Assembly (NCBI GenBank): GCA_039583875.1
Contig: CM077162.1
Coordinates: 52,541,675 to 52,605,674, forward strand
Length of the DNA stretch: 64,000 bases
Reading direction: 5' to 3'
DNA from: Platanthera guangdongensis
Taxonomy: Eukaryota; Streptophyta; Magnoliopsida; Asparagales; Orchidaceae
Made by a program: the position numbers and the translations under genes
Shown: one piece after another, positions 1 to 12,129 of the stretch
How positions within the stretch are numbered: the first letter of the stretch is position 1
Layout of the letters: each line of letters begins with the position of its first letter
Notes under the pieces: generated by a model
What the model was told of the DNA's origin: nothing
What the model saw: the letters and a program-made list of their open reading frames with translations, nothing else
Database searches by the model: none

Positions 1-92
1 ATGTATAGTCTAATCCTTGCTTTCCAAAGTGCAAACTTTGACAGATTGCACACTGGAGGTCTGGTGCTAGCATAATCTTTGTTCTGGGCCAT
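1..92 (-). CDS. gag: Copia (Sirevirus-like) gag, N-terminal 30 codons, cut by window edge
   Basis: The minus strand has an ATG at 92-90 followed by an open frame that runs off the left edge. It starts MAQNKDYASTRPP and continues with a CNLSKFALWKARIRLY segment. This matches the start of Copia gag proteins, where a short leader is followed by a W-K-x-R-(I/M)-x-x-(Y/F) signature. The equivalent stretch in the second Sirevirus of this window reads CRKEIFGIWKERVRLF. Gag would form the virus-like particle in the cytoplasm. The start is supported by the primer-binding site and LTR immediately upstream (209-2536). Only the first 30 codons are present, so integrity of the gene cannot be judged. Confidence 0.72.
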   Translation of the reverse strand, partial: MAQNKDYASTRPPVCNLSKFALWKARIRLY

Positions 93-208
93 GATTTGTG
101 CAAGCTAAATCTAATACTAGAAAACAAAAGAAGGATCTAGTTTGGGATCTTTGGGGTTCAGGTGTTAGCCTGTACAACCAAACAGATATGGTATGTTTAA
201 CCAACCTG

Positions 209-220
209 GCTCTGATACCA
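209..220 (-). other. Primer-binding site of left Copia
   Basis: The minus strand reads TGGTATCAGAGC, the standard initiator-tRNA-Met primer site of plant Copia elements. It sits two bases inside the LTR edge at 223. The leader between it and the gag ATG (93-208) shows nothing else. Confidence 0.9.
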
Positions 221-222
221 AT

Positions 223-2536
223 TGAAAGGGGAAACTAGATCTGATATACTCTAGAGGGGGGGTGAATAGAGTATATGGTGCTTTTTAAAACATAAGGAAA
301 AACTTTTGCAAAGCTTTACAACAATTGTTGTAATGAGTGTAAGCAGGGAAGCAGAAATAAAATAAACCACAAAACTAAGCTATGCAGAAACTAAGCACAA
401 GAAAATCTAGGCCAGAAACAAAAAGAAAACATGCAGAACCAGATGACACAAGGAAATATAGTGGTTCCCCAACTTGGGTACATCCACTCTTCTACCACCC
501 TAGGTAGGAATCCACTGCAGGATGAGTTGATCAGGTGTCCTGGGCACCAATGAGCTTTTGATAAGGTGCTCAAAAACCAAAACAGATTTTTTGATCAGGT
601 GTCTTGCCACCAATGAGCTTTTGACAAGGTGCTCAAAAACCAGATTCAAACTTTTGAAGGGAGTTTGAAAAACCCTTTACAGAATGGGGTTGAGAGAGTG
701 ATGGCAGTCTTCTCTTTCTCAAGCAACTGAGAAGACTATGTGGATTCAGTGATGTTGTCAAAGCTCCCCCTGAGTCCTTGAAATCTTCAGGAAGATGAGC
801 TTTGCTGAGGGTGATAGGCCTTCAAAGATAGATCTCCAGCAAAAGATGATTTCAGCAAGCTGAAATGTTGAGTGTCTGGAGTCTTGAGATGATGTTGGCC
901 TTGAACACTTGAGAGCTGAAGAGATCTGAAGATTTTTTGAAAGCTTGATCTCTCTGATGAGTGTTCTTCAGAATTCTTGTTGACAGAATATTTTTTAGAG
1001 TCTCTGTGTATTGAGAGGTGTCCTTATTCTTGTCTATATTATTCTCTTTTTGTTCTTGTCTGTATTATATCTGATTCAAAAACATTCTCTCTTTTATTCT
1101 CTGAGTCTGAATAGGAAATTGCTCTGTCAAAGATAGCCGTTGGTCTGAATTAATTACAGCCTTAATTGCATAATATGTTCTGAAGGAAAGTCCACTGAAT
1201 TGTTCCTTGAAAAATCCCTTGAAACTTGCTCCAGAAGTAAATGAAAACGGCTGGCAGATCTTCTGAATTAAATGCAGAATAACTTCTATCTGATTTGAAT
1301 TTGAATTCTGAAAGATAACTGAAATCGTCGAACTGAGCTCTGCTATCGTCGAGCTGAGCTCAGCGAACTGGAAAATCCAAGCAGCAAAGAAGATCGTCGA
1401 TCTGAGCTCAAAGATCGTCGAACTGAGCTCAGAGATAAGGATCCTAATGCAGAGTCAAAAACGTCGACCTGAGCTCAGCGATCGTCGAATGGAGCTCGAC
1501 GATATTATGAGGTTGAGCTCAGCGATCGTCGAATGGAGCTCGACGATCTGCAGAAGTTGAGCTAGACGATCGTCGACCGGAGTTCGACGAAACGTCGTGC
1601 TGAGCTCGACGATTTGGACTTAGTCTCCAGAAAAACTTGGGTCTTCAGAGCAGCTTCCAATCCTAGCCTTTTAACCCTTAGACTCAATTCTAATTGACCT
1701 ATTAAGCTATACAGAAGGTCAAAACATAGATTCCTAGAGACATAGTGATCCTGACCCAAATTAGTAATAGGGTGTTCCAACAGTCGAGAATAGTTCTCTG
1801 ATTCTCGCCGATCGACGAAGAATCGTCGAGAATTAGTTTTCTGATTCTCGCCGATCCTAGGTGATACTCGTCGACTGATTCTCACCGAACCTGCTAAGTG
1901 ATTCTCGCCGATTATCGCCGATTCTCACCGACTGATACTCGCCGATTCTGGAACCCTATTTATGAGTGGTCTGCGGATAGCGATGTTCCTAAGTCTATTT
2001 ATGCCTTCGGTATAAAAGGGACACTTAGGGTTTTTCGGGACTTATTCTTTTGGCAGCCGATCGAATCGAAATCGACGGAAACCGTTCCGCGATCGTTCCG
2101 CCGATCCCGAATCCCGCCGTCGACGGAAGCGTTCCGTTGCCGCCGTGTTCGCTCCGTCGACCTCCTCCTCTCCGGCGATCGTCGCTGGTGTTTCTCTTCC
2201 TGGCGCGGACCTAGCAGTCCGTGGAATAGCAAGGTGCGGTCATCGTTCTTCCCGATCTTCCGTGCGACGGATAGCTCGGTGTTCTCCCGCTCGTGTGGAT
2301 TTCTGCAGAAACGTGGACACTATTCCACGTAGAACTCGCCACCAGCAGGAATACAAAGTTTGGAGCATCTCCGTTGAGTTGTGACTCAATGCCACCGAGG
2401 TAATTTTTGCCTAGTTATTTGCAAACTTCTTGATTCAACTATCATGGCCCGATCCCATTTCTTTTGGGTTTTCTTAATGTTTTATTCTTCCGCTGCGTGC
2501 ACAAGCGTTGTGCCATCCTCAATGAGAAACCCAACA
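223..2536 (-). repeat. 5' LTR of left Sirevirus-like Copia (2314 bp)
   Basis: In element orientation the LTR begins TGTTGGGTTTCTC at 2536 and ends in CA at 223-224, next to the primer site. The start resembles the TGTTGGGTACATTG start of the Sirevirus at 25.4 kb. Near its inner end both have the C-run followed by TCTAG (about 255-270 here) reported for Sireviruses. Minus-strand TATA candidates (ATAAATAG) lie near 1960-2005. The outer edge interrupts the chromovirus chromodomain frame at 2537, which fixes the boundary. The other LTR and the TSD partner are outside the window. Confidence 0.8.
1320..1955. repeat. Clustered CpG word repeats inside the left LTR
   Basis: Two interspersed word families fill this part of the LTR: ATCGTCGA with a nearby GAGCTC palindrome (about 1325-1610), and GATTCTCGCCGAT (about 1795-1955). 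Spacing is irregular and copies differ slightly. By position they lie downstream of the TATA candidates in element orientation. Confidence 0.75.
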
Positions 2537-2932
2537 CTGCTCTCGCTCCCATGTTAGCTCCTTACAGCCATAATTGTCCCACTGGACTTTGACCATCCCG
2601 ATTGTCTTATTCCACAACTGTTTATCGGCGCGATACTCGATCCGAATGGGCCTATCCTTCGTCGTTAGCACATACTCCATCGGCACACGATCATTCTTAA
2701 TCACTTGAGCTGAATCTTTGACGGCTTTTCAAAGCACCGAGATGTGGAACACATCATGTAATCCACCCAAGTCTGTCGAAAGAGCTAGTCGATATGCAGC
2801 ATCTCTAATTCTCTCTACCACTTCAAACGGACTAAGATATCTCGGACTCAACTTTTTCAGATGTCGAATCCTGGACACTTCTTTGACGGGTTTGATCATC
2901 AAATAGACCCAATCGCCTACCGTGAACTCCAC
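2537..2932 (-). pseudogene. pol: Integrase C-terminal domain and chromodomain-like tail, truncated
   Basis: Two same-frame fragments read EFTVGDWVYLMIKPVK and LSPRYLSPFEVVERI, then after one stop a tail with IEYRADKQLWNKTIGMVKVQW and ELTWERE. The first part is the usual integrase C-terminal region (VGD-V-L-K-P / KL-P-Y-GPF) and the second resembles the chromovirus chromodomain (KQLRNK-I-MVKV-W ... TWE). Chromodomains are thought to steer integration to chromatin marks. The frame ends abruptly at TWERE because the left Copia LTR begins at 2536. Assignment to the chromovirus group rests mainly on this segment. Confidence 0.78.
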
Positions 2933-4153
2933 GTTCCGGTTCGTAGCATTGTAGTATTTTTATTGTGAATCTCGGGATATAAGTAGCCTCTCTCGAATAA
3001 TGCGTATCATCGAGTTAGCTTCATCGACTTATTTACGCTTATACAGTTTGGATTTTCCTGCTTCTGCCCAAGCTAATAGTGTACGACACTTTTGACCATA
3101 CATAGCTTCAAATGGTGTCATACCGATGCTCCCTCGGTAGCTGTTGGTGTAGGCAAACCACACCATATAGAGATGATATTCTCATCTCTTACCAAAGTCT
3201 AGGGCGCACATTCGCAGCATATCCTCCATTGTTCTGTTGGTACTCTTAGTCTGGCCATCTGTTTGGGGATGAAAGGTTGTACTGAATGCTAATTTCATAC
3301 CCAAAAACTGATGGATTAGCCTCCAATCATTCGATATAAATCGACCATCACAATCACTTACGATGCTACGAGGAACAACGCGTAGCCGTACAATCTGCTC
3401 AACATAGAGCTTTGCCAAACTTTCCACTAAATCGTCCCGCTTGTTCGGAAGGTAGTGCGCCACTTTCATCAACCGGTCTACAATCACCCAGATTGAATCA
3501 TTCCTGCATTGAGAACGCGACAACTCATGTACGAAATTCATTGGAATATCATCGAACTTCCATTCCGGAATCGACAATGACTTCAAGAAACCTCCAGGCT
3601 TCTGGCATTCCGCCTTCACCAAAGAACATGTTTGGCATTTTGCCACATAATAAGCTATATCTTTTTTGAGTCTTGGACACCAGAACAACTTCTTCATGTC
3701 CCTGAACATCTTTGTGCTCCCAGGGTGAATTGAGTATTTGGTAAAGTGCACTTCGTACATCAATTCTTCTCTCAACTTACCCATAATCGGGACGCACAAA
3801 CGGCCCTCTCTCCGCAAAAGGCCGTCATCCCAGGAGAATTTGCCATCTGGCCCATCCTGTGTATAGTGTTGTAGACTTTTATCCAACTGTATTGCTCGTC
3901 GAATTCTGTCCGTAAGGTCATATTGTACCTCCGTCCAGTTCAAGTATGCATCAGCTGTAGAATTCTTGTTAACACAAGAAATCTCTAACGCTTCCAACTC
4001 CTGGATCAGACGTTCACCATGCATCTGCAACCAATTTGCCCTTGACGGAACCCTCTGACTCAAGGCATTAACGACCACATTTCCCTTCCCGGGAGTATAA
4101 CGAATCTCAAAGGTGTAGTCCCCAAGGAACTCCAACCACCTTCGTTGTCGCAT
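2933..4153 (-). pseudogene. pol: Gypsy RNase H end and integrase, broken
   Basis: The main open stretch (4153-3182, 323 codons) starts with the end of RNase H (RRWLEFLGDYTFEIRYTPGK), then the integrase zinc region and core. The zinc region is seen as HPGSTKMFRDMKKLFWCPRL and CQTCSLVK. Core landmarks include SIVSDCDGRF, where the second catalytic Asp is expected, and FHPQTDGQTKSTNRT, where the catalytic Glu of the usual GQTERTN motif has become Lys. The first core Asp region reads IPMNFVHEL, where a Met-Asp-Phe pattern is expected. The integrase is therefore inactive. 2933-3181 continues the same protein with stops (PFEAMYGQKC is visible). Confidence 0.82.
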
Positions 4154-4165
4154 ATTCAGATCCTT

Positions 4166-4835
4166 CTAATCCAACAAGTACTTTAGGCTCTTATGGTCCG
4201 TAGAGATATCCACTTTTACGCCATAAAGATAATGCCGCCATAATTTCAGTGTAAAGATTACTGTCGTCAACTCTAAGTCGTGGACGGGATAATTTCGCTC
4301 ATACACCTTCAACTGGCTTGAGCCATAAGCAATCACTTTTCCAAACTGCAGAAGAATGCAGCCTAAGCCGCTTCCTGAAGCATCACTATAGATCTCATAG
4401 CCGTCTGTACCACATGGCGATGCCAACACAGGCGTTGTGGTCAAACGACTCTTTAGCTCGTCAAAAGCTCGTGCGCACTCTTGGGTCCAAATTAACTTCT
4501 GATCGTTTCTCGTCAGTGTGGTCAGAGGCAAAGCAATCCGCGAGAAGTTTTCAACAAATCGTCTGTAGTAGCCTGCCAGTCCAAGGAAACTCCTGACTTC
4601 GTCCACTGAAGACAACACTGGCCACTCCTGTATGGCTCTTATCTTTGCCGGATCCACTACTATGCCCTCTCCACTTATCATACGGCCAGAAAAGCCACCG
4701 ACAATAGACAAAACTCGTACTTCGAGAACTTGGCATAAAGCTTATTCCTTCACAGAGTATGCAACACCAACCGCAAGTGGTTTGCATGATCAGCTTATGA
4801 TTGAGAATACACAAAAATATCATCAGTGAATACAA
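4166..4835 (-). pseudogene. pol: Gypsy RT C-terminal part and RNase H, broken
   Basis: The frame contains [39 protein letters not shown] and the RNase H start [18 protein letters not shown], ending [14 protein letters not shown]. These are the conserved RT thumb and RNase H blocks of Gypsy pol. The RT catalytic motif lies between this and the next fragment as FTDDIFVYS, but in a different frame, so at least one indel separates 4858 from 4711. A stop at 4166 separates it from integrase. Confidence 0.82.
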
Positions 4836-4857
4836 TCACGAACAAGTCCAGGTACTC

Positions 4858-5955
4858 TCAGAACGTTCGGTGCATCAGGTCCATGAACACTGATGGCGCA
4901 TTGCACAGCCCAAACGGCATTAACATGAACTCATAATGACCGTAGCGTGTTATAAATACGGTCTTGGGAATGTCACCTTTCCGAATCCTCAACTGGTAAT
5001 ATCCAGATTTCAAATTCAATTTAGAATAGACGGTTGATCCCACCAGCTGTTCGAACAATTCATCTATCCATGGAATCAGATACTTGTTCTTCTCTGTCAG
5101 CTTGTTCAATTCACGGTAGTCAATACATAACCACAAACCACCATCTTTATTTTTCACAAACAGAACAGGTGGGCTCCAAGGTGACATACTTGGGCGTATA
5201 TATCCCTGCTCCAGCAACACTTGCAATTGCACTTTTAACTCAGCCATTTCCTTTGGCGCGATGCGATATGGCGAGCAGGCCACAGGTTTCGCACCTGACA
5301 CTAACTCAATCGTGAAGTCGATCTCCCGCTGTGGTGGTAGCCCAGGAAGATCCTTAGGGAATATATCCTCAAACTCTGATACAACTAGAACATCAAACAT
5401 ATTGGCCTTTGGCTCAACCGCCTGAATCAGCATGAAGAATAACTCCGCGCCCTTCCGAACAGTATTGACGACTTGGAGTGCAGACAACATGGTCCCGCTC
5501 ACTCCTCGCATACCAGCAAACTTAGTCTCAAGCTCGGTATTCTGGCATAGTGTGATCTCTTTTGACTGGCAATCAATCAAGGCACGCTGCTCCGCGAGCC
5601 ATTCCATACCAAAAATCACATCAATTTCCGATATCGAGAGCAGAAATGCAGTAAAACAGAACTCCCGACTTCCAATTTGAACCTCCACATCGCAAGCACT
5701 ATCTGCAAGCATCAAACAACCATTTGGTAACAACACCTTGACGCTCTCTGTCTTCACATGACTAGGTACTCCAATTCGAGCTACAAAGTCTTTAGACAGA
5801 AATGAATGCGAAGCACACATATCAAACAGTGCTCTCGCCAACGTGTTCCAAATCATAACAAAGCCAGTGGCAACCGTATCACACACAAGCCACATACAAA
5901 GCATGCAATAAGCAAAGCAATTCAATAACTTAAATCGTACCTGTGACGACGTCAC
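4858..5955 (-). pseudogene. pol: Gypsy protease and RT N-terminal part
   Basis: A 365-codon open stretch holds the protease and the first half of RT. The protease active site, normally D-T/S-G-A in Gypsy, reads [17 protein letters not shown], so the T and G are replaced and the protease should be dead. RT is clear: [53 protein letters not shown] (motif A Asp replaced by Asn) and [12 protein letters not shown]. The C-terminus stops before the YxDD box, which is in another frame downstream. This fragment is in a different frame from gag and from the downstream blocks. Confidence 0.85.
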
Positions 5956-6076
5956 TTTGCTTTATGGCCTCCTGCAGGCCAAGGTTGTAGACTCGGGGCT
6001 GCGCCTGGGATGTAGAGGACTCCACCACTGCCTTTCCCTTCTCAGCAAAAGACAGTCCCGCCTTCTTTTCACCCTT

Positions 6077-6406
6077 CTACGGTACCACCCGACAATCACG
6101 GGCTATGTGCCCCACTCTTCCACAAGTAAAGCAAGTATGAGATTCTGGCCACGAAGTGGCCCCTGACGTTGCCCCCGATGCAACCGTAGAAGGAGCTTGT
6201 CCAAACGACTTGGACCTCTTGCCCCATTTCTTTTTATAATACGATTTCCTAGGTCGGGGTGCCTTGAACTCCGGCTTTGTCACCGCCAAGGCCCTTTTTC
6301 CCTGCACTCGTTGCATGTCCTTCTCCAGCACACACGTAGTATCAACCAATGCCTGGAACCCTTGGTTCACTAAACTCGAAAACAGGAATCGTAACTCATC
6401 CCGCAA
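6077..6406 (-). pseudogene. gag: Gypsy gag C-terminal part with CCHC zinc knuckle
   Basis: The frame reads LRDELRFLFSSLVNQGFQALVD-like gag sequence, a basic stretch, and then the nucleocapsid knuckle CFTCGRVGHIARDC (CX2CX4HX4C). A knuckle of this form binds packaged RNA. It is in frame with the upstream gag fragment (6539-7012), from which it is separated by stops between 6407 and 6538. Confidence 0.82.
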
Positions 6407-6538
6407 TCCTTCATAGAACCGATTGGCTTTCCACTACTCATCGGCGAAGATGGAGCCCGCATACCGTCCCAACTCTGTGAACTCATGCAGGTACATCTCC
6501 ACACTACCTTCTCCTTGCATCAGCCATTGGAACTCATT

Positions 6539-7012
6539 TTACAAGGCAATATGTTGTGCTGCTTGTAAGTGCTTTGCTAGGAACAATCGAGAGAACTCCT
6601 CAATCGACACTTGTGTTAACTGTCTGCCCACTAAGTGGTGTAACTCCATATCATCCCACCAAAGACGAGCCTCTCCTTCCAATAAGAAGGTGGCCAAGGT
6701 GACCTTCTGATCTTCCTCCATCCTGATCGCCGTCATTATCCGCTTGATGTGCGACAACCAATCCTCTGCCTTTGTAGGGGATCCCACACCCGTAAACGTA
6801 GGCGGATTGAAGCTCATGAACTGCTTCAACTGAATTTCAGCTGCTCGAGGATCCACAGCTGTAACAGGTTCTGGCCTCGACGCAACATGTTCTGCCACCA
6901 CTATCGGCTGCGCTTGCATTTGTGACTGCCCAGTAGGATGTGTTTGAATCATCGCAAATAGGGCCTCAGCAACTAAGCAGACAGTTTTCGTAGAAGGGGG
7001 AGGTGTAGGCAC
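6539..7012 (-). pseudogene. gag: Gypsy gag N-terminal and central part
   Basis: 157 codons with the Gypsy gag core: QFMSFNPPTFTGVGSPTKAE, DWLSHIKRIMTAIRM, QKVTLATFLLEGEARLWWDD and LFLAKHLQAAQHIAL. The A-x-W-W and FNPPTF patterns are the retrotransposon-gag family signature. The start is uncertain. The shown Met at 7012 is preceded by a Thr/Pro-rich stretch and the region upstream has stops. Broken downstream at 6538. Confidence 0.83.
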
Positions 7013-7482
7013 CTCAGGTGGTGTCGTACTCTCATCAGAACGCTAGGGCTCTAACTGCCCAGCACTTCTTCGATTCACCAATAGGTGAACAAGACATACA
7101 CATTAGCGACCTCACACAAGCAATAATAACAATTTAGGAACGCGCAGGTTCCTCAAACATGTGTATTTGCATTCCTAAGTGGACGTTCAAGACTTCATTA
7201 GTGTTAACGTGGTTCACACGTACACATGCTCGCCACCCCACAAAAGAATTCGACCACGAATTCGAAAGGGAAAGACCAAGACAATTGATACCAAAAATAT
7301 AATGACTCCATCTGTTCATATAGCATATAATAGAAGGTCCGGCCGGGGCCCCACACCATATACCACAAAATAGACGGTGAAGTCACGGGTTGATATCAGA
7401 GTTGCGCATCCTAACTCATAGCATTCTAGCGGAAGCTTTTAACAGAAATGTTGAACTCCAACCATGAATGTCCACCGATATA

Positions 7483-7486
<4 letters not shown>

Positions 7487-7567
<81 letters not shown>
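7487..7567. repeat. (AT)n microsatellite
   Basis: About 40 uninterrupted AT dinucleotides. The Tyr-Ile repeat ORFs read on both strands are artefacts of it. Confidence 0.98.
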
Positions 7568-7569
<2 letters not shown>

Positions 7570-9221
7570 AATGTACACCGCATACCATATTGTTTAGCCT
7601 TATGGACTTACAGTTATGCTTTACAAGAATGGCTTCCAAATATCAGCGCGCAGGCTGGCCACACATGAACAAAACATAATAATTTTCAGCTGAGCCTTCA
7701 AGGGCTAGCAGCAGCAGCAGTAGAAGCAGGGACTTCAGCCTTTACATATCTCGCTCGGCTCTCCAGCACCTGTATAAGAACGGCCCACCCAATGGTAGCA
7801 AAGAAAGCAACGGTCAGCATTCAGCTGACCAATTTTATAACGACTCTACCCATTTCCCGGGGCAGTGGTATTCCTTCCCTGCAGGCATAGTAATTCACAG
7901 GAAGATATATATATCACACATTGTGCTCTCACGCACAAGCAATCCATAACAATCGTCAGCCACGCGGCCCGATGATCTGTGCACTCAGGGCACATTCTTA
8001 GTGTACCAGCGAACCAGGGTCCCAACACCGTTCCAGGTCCAACACCTGACAGTAAAATTGAGCATTTAGTCTTTCCGGCGCGCAGGCCTAAGACTCTCAT
8101 TATGTGCTCCAACTGACCGCACTTTCATGTCTTCAAGTCCGATGGACACAATGCAGGTACGGATCAGCTACCCCTCGTTGCTCAAGTCGCTTTGCCATTA
8201 CCGAATACGAACGTACTCGAGGCTACACATATGGCGCCGGTCAGTTTCATCTTTCCTATTTGGCACGAGGCCTTTTCAAGAGCTCATCAAGCTCACAATA
8301 GCCACACTATCCTCCAAGGACTGGCTTCATACTAGCCCCAATGTCCACCAAGGATGGGTTTCACATTCACTAGGGGAGTTTATGCTAGCATCTCACACGA
8401 TCGACTTGTGGGTTCCACATAACTCACTTTCTGCACCCAACTCCACCCAAACCCTGCAGCTTCCTGCAGTGCCAGAAACACTGGTCTTCCAAAGCATACA
8501 TCACACACACTTGTGGGTATTTTCCTGGGCTTCCATGCCAGTACTTCCTGCTACTATCCTTCACAGGCATAACCATCAAGAATCACATGCATCATAATGG
8601 TATTTTCCTGGACTACCATTCCGGTACTTCCTGCTACTCCCCTTCACAGGTACAACCCATTGACTCCATAAACTACACGTTTAACACGGAGTCTTCTCCG
8701 ATGTGCAAATGCAACATCACCAATCCAGACCAACCTGTCCAGATGGGCTTCACATAGCATGCCTATCCCATACTCCATTTCCGGATCTATATGACGAACT
8801 ATTGGGGATTCTAAGAATCAACCCAAGGGAAATCCCTTCACAATCCACCCTCTGGTGGTGGGAATCCGATGCACATTCCAAAAAGGAGTACTTCATATGT
8901 ACAAGAAGGAAGATCGTTACCCTTGATAACCTCTTTGGAGCCATGGAATTCTAGCTGGCTGGACAACACAGCAGCGGCCTTGCCTCCACATTGCTAGCCT
9001 CGGAACTCAAATCGGAACTCTGCAGCTACAACGGTGGCCGGCTCCTTTTCTCTTCCTCCTTCCTTGCTCTCCCTTCTCTCTAGCTTCTTATAAAGAGGAT
9101 GTCGAAGATCAAAATGAGAATTCCTTTCTCATTGTCGGCCTTAAAGCAGCAGGGAGGAACCTGAGCCATCAGATCCTAGCTGAAGAAAATGTACGACAAT
9201 TATTTTGCCACAAAAGTCTGA

Positions 9222-9770
9222 ATTATGGCTGACACGGCCTGTGACACGCCCGTGTCACAGGCCGTATACCTTAAGCGGCATAAAACCGACTCATCCAAAC
9301 CAGTACACGATCATGTGACACACCCGTGTCACAGGCCGTGTACCCTGACACGCCTTCAGACACACCCGTGTTTGTGGTCGTGTACTTCAGGTTGCACACA
9401 ACCAATTCAACCCGATTAGGACACGGCCAATGACATGCCCGTGTCACAAGCTGTGTATCCCAAGACACGCTCGTGTCCTGCCTGTGTTCACCAGGCCTCA
9501 ATACCCTGGGCACATCCTGAAAAGGATACAGTCATGTGACATACCCGTATCACAGGTCATGTGCCCTTACACGGCAGCAAACACGCCTCCAGCTTGACTT
9601 CGTCGAACGAAGTTCGACAAATAGAGTAGGACACGGCCTCTGACACTCCCGTGTCAGAGGGCGTGTTCCCTCTCCAAAATTTTTATCGAATGCAATTTTC
9701 ATCTACCACTCGCCGGCTGCTCACCCGAGCAGGACACGACCTGGGACACGCCCGTGTCCCAAGCTGTGTC
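9222..9770. repeat. Palindromic CACGGGCGTG word cluster in chromovirus LTR
   Basis: Irregularly spaced copies of GTGACACGCCCGTGTCAC and the related ACACGGCC/GGCCGTGT are repeated about every 40-90 bp. Examples are near 9240, 9315, 9435, 9540, 9640 and 9745. The word is an inverted repeat centred on a CpG. In element orientation the cluster is upstream of the TATA candidate, so in U3. Confidence 0.85.
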
Positions 9771-9776
9771 ACCCAA

Positions 9777-10504
9777 TGCACAACCTCAGACTCGTGAGGG
9801 GCCCGCAAGATGCAAATAGAATAAGAGGGTGAGATGTACGGATAGATGAGTGGCACCACGTGTTCTACTCCCAGGCAGCAAGTTAGGAGGTCTCTGTAGT
9901 AGGCGAGACGCCCCCTCTAGGGCGCGAGTAGGCCTTTATAAGCGAGAGTGTCCCCTAACAAAGTATACCCATGAGACGAGCGGGGAGGCCCGTCTCGCCA
10001 CCAGGTGATCTCCCACTCACAGTATAGAGAGAGGGCGATTTTGACAGATCTATACTCCCGGGGGATTTTACTCTTCTACCCTGGGTATCTTTACCCTTTT
10101 GCCCTTGATGGTCTGCATATAGCTCCTCAGAATAGCGGAGTTTGGCTGTTGGCAGACCCAACCAAGGGTGCTCTATTAAATTCAGATTAGCTCAGTATGG
10201 TTATTTGCAGATCCAACTCAGTAAACTATAAATAAGCTCATAGGGTTTCTTTAGAAGCACATAGACTTTCGCCCGAGAATTGAGAGGATTTTTCTGTGCT
10301 TTTTGAGGTGCTCCAACCCCAGCTTTTGGCTTTGGAGTGGAAGCTCTCAAAGATCTTCGGGGTAAGAGGTGGGACCTCCCTGTTGAGGCTTTGGGTCGGT
10401 TTCTAGTCCTTCACGACCAGTAGGAGGTCGGAGCTTGGGACGAGTAGGTGTTGTCTACGCCCCTTTTTTTGAACTTTTGTCGAAGTCAAATTTTGGCTTC
10501 AACA
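9777..10504 (+). repeat. 5' LTR of Tat element
   Basis: Starts TGCACAACCTCAGACTC and ends TTTTGGCTTCAACA. A TATA candidate (CTTTATAAG) lies near 9933-9941. It aligns end to end with 23188-23915. Confidence 0.93.
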
Positions 10505-10597
10505 GTTATGGTATGGTGAGCGTGGAAGGTAGCCGATACAAGAAAAGCTTGAGTTTAGTCCTATTGCAGAAGGTGAAGGTGAAGGATCTAGTTTAGG

Positions 10598-11990
10598 ATG
10601 TTCCCCCTCCCGGGGAGAGGAGGCGACGAGGAAGATGCTGGAGTACTTCAGGCGAGAGGTCTTGCAGACCATCAACATGGCATTCTCGGCAAGGAGCGAG
10701 TGGGCAACGCCTTAGGTCCCGATAGAGAAGGTCCTGCTCTTGGGCTAGAATTCCCCTGGACAGCGCCCGGGGAAGGAGGTCCAGGCGAAGGCTGACGAGA
10801 GGGATGTGGCGGCGTGAGATCTTTTTCCAGGACAGTGTCCCGGGAAGGAGATTCCGATAGAAGTTGGCGAGAGGGAGGAGGCTGTGCGAGAGCTCTTACG
10901 TGGGCATGGTCTCGCGGATCGGGCCAGACGTGCCCTCTCAGCAGACAAGTGGCGAGAGCCCATTCAGTGAGCTCATCATCTCGGCTCCGGTGCCGGAGGG
11001 GTTGTAGGATCCCGACATGTCCTACTACTCGGGGAAGGATGACCCCGTACAGCACGTGCAGTAATTTGAAGATGTCATTTTGATAAGGCAGATGACAGAT
11101 GCCTTCAAGTGTCGACTGTTTGCCATCACATTGAAGGAGAAGGCACGGGACTGGTTTCACTAGTTGCCAGCAAGGTCGATCTACAGTCTCATGGATCTGC
11201 ATCGAGGTTTCCTGTTGAGGTTGTCAACATCGAAGAAACGTAATAAGGAGGCGGAGTGCCTATTCGCGGTGAGGCAGAAGCAGGACGAGACATTGGGACA
11301 TTATGTGGATCGGTTTCAGGAAGTGGTCCTCCTAGTCAGGAGGTCCCAGGGTATACGTTGATGCTCGCGTTTACTCTAGGACTGAGGCCGGGATTCTTTA
11401 GCATGGAATTGAAGAGAGTGCCCCCCTCTCTTTTGAGGAGGTCATTGAGAGGGCGGCCAAGGAGACAGACTTCGAGAGGGCCAATCCGGCATTTGCGAGG
11501 AATCTGGCCATGTTGGCGGAGGACGATGTCAAGGAGCCAGAAGCAGCAAGATGGAGGGAGCAAAGAGAAGAAAGGAGGAGGGAAGAGACCAAAGGACAGG
11601 GGCAGTAGGGACTGCATCAAGGACGGGGGGCCCGGGAGCAGAACAACAGTTTTGGTTGGAGGCCTCAGGAGTGTCTCCCCTAGGAGCTAGTAGGAGGCTT
11701 TCAGGGAAGAGATAACATCCGCGAGCCGAGTAGGTTTGATCAGCCGACATGGAGGCAAGGGCCATGGGATCACTTCCAGCAGCAGCAAGAGGCAATGTAG
11801 ATCGGTCGAGGTAGAGGAGGAAGAAGAGGAGCTCGGGGAGGAGCTGGAAGAAGAGATGGTGGAGAAGGAAGAAGGGGCAGGGTGGCGTTGCCTTTCTGTG
11901 ACTTCCATTAGGAGGAGGGTCAAGCAACGGCCACCTGCCCAGAGTTCTTAGAAGTGAGAGAGGCCAGGAGGGTGAGGAGGCAAGAGCCAT
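10598..11990 (+). pseudogene. gag: Tat gag, heavily broken
   Basis: Recognisable gag lies at about 11090-11690 across two frames. It reads TDAFKCRLFAITLKEKARDWF, a stop, then LPARSIYSLMDLHRGFLLRL, followed by KQDETLGHYVDRFQEVVL. This is the retrotransposon-gag core (A-F-x-L-T-L-x-x-x-A-x-x-W-F ... S-x-x-x-L-x-x-x-F). Upstream (10598-11090) and downstream (11690-11990) are Arg/Glu/Gly-rich and only plausible as gag flanks. No intact zinc knuckle was found. The protein would make the particle shell; here it cannot be made because of several stops and frame changes. Confidence 0.65.
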
Positions 11991-12129
11991 TGATAAGGAT
12001 CGTGGAAGTGCAGTAGGGGGAGACGGAGGATAGATACGAGGACCAGGTGGATGTAGGAACCCGGGGAGGTATCAGAGTGATCCACAGAGGAGTTGGGATC
12101 GAGGCATCTCAAAGGGGAGACTCCAGACC

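Larger units (their letters stand above)
7420..9776 (-). repeat. Chromovirus 5' LTR, major part (inner boundary approximate)
   Basis: This stretch lies upstream of gag and is continuous with the LTR start at 23952 once the Tat element and one CCCAA copy are removed. It holds the (AT)n run (7487-7567), a minus-strand TATA candidate TTTATAAG near 9088-9095, and the palindromic CpG word cluster upstream of it. I could not fix the inner LTR edge. No canonical primer site was found, and the weak candidates TGATATCA (about 7395) and TGGTATCAATTG (about 7283) disagree. No protein-coding signal was found in 7420-9221. Confidence 0.6.

Noticed and set aside
209..220. tRNA gene signal at the TGGTATCAGAGC sites
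   Set aside because: These are primer-binding sites complementary to a tRNA 3' end; no cloverleaf surrounds them.
7439..7668. Tyr-Ile repeat ORFs on both strands
   Set aside because: Translation of the (AT)n microsatellite.
8127..8597. 156-codon plus-strand ORF
   Set aside because: Lies in the chromovirus LTR, composition like random sequence, no recognisable domain.
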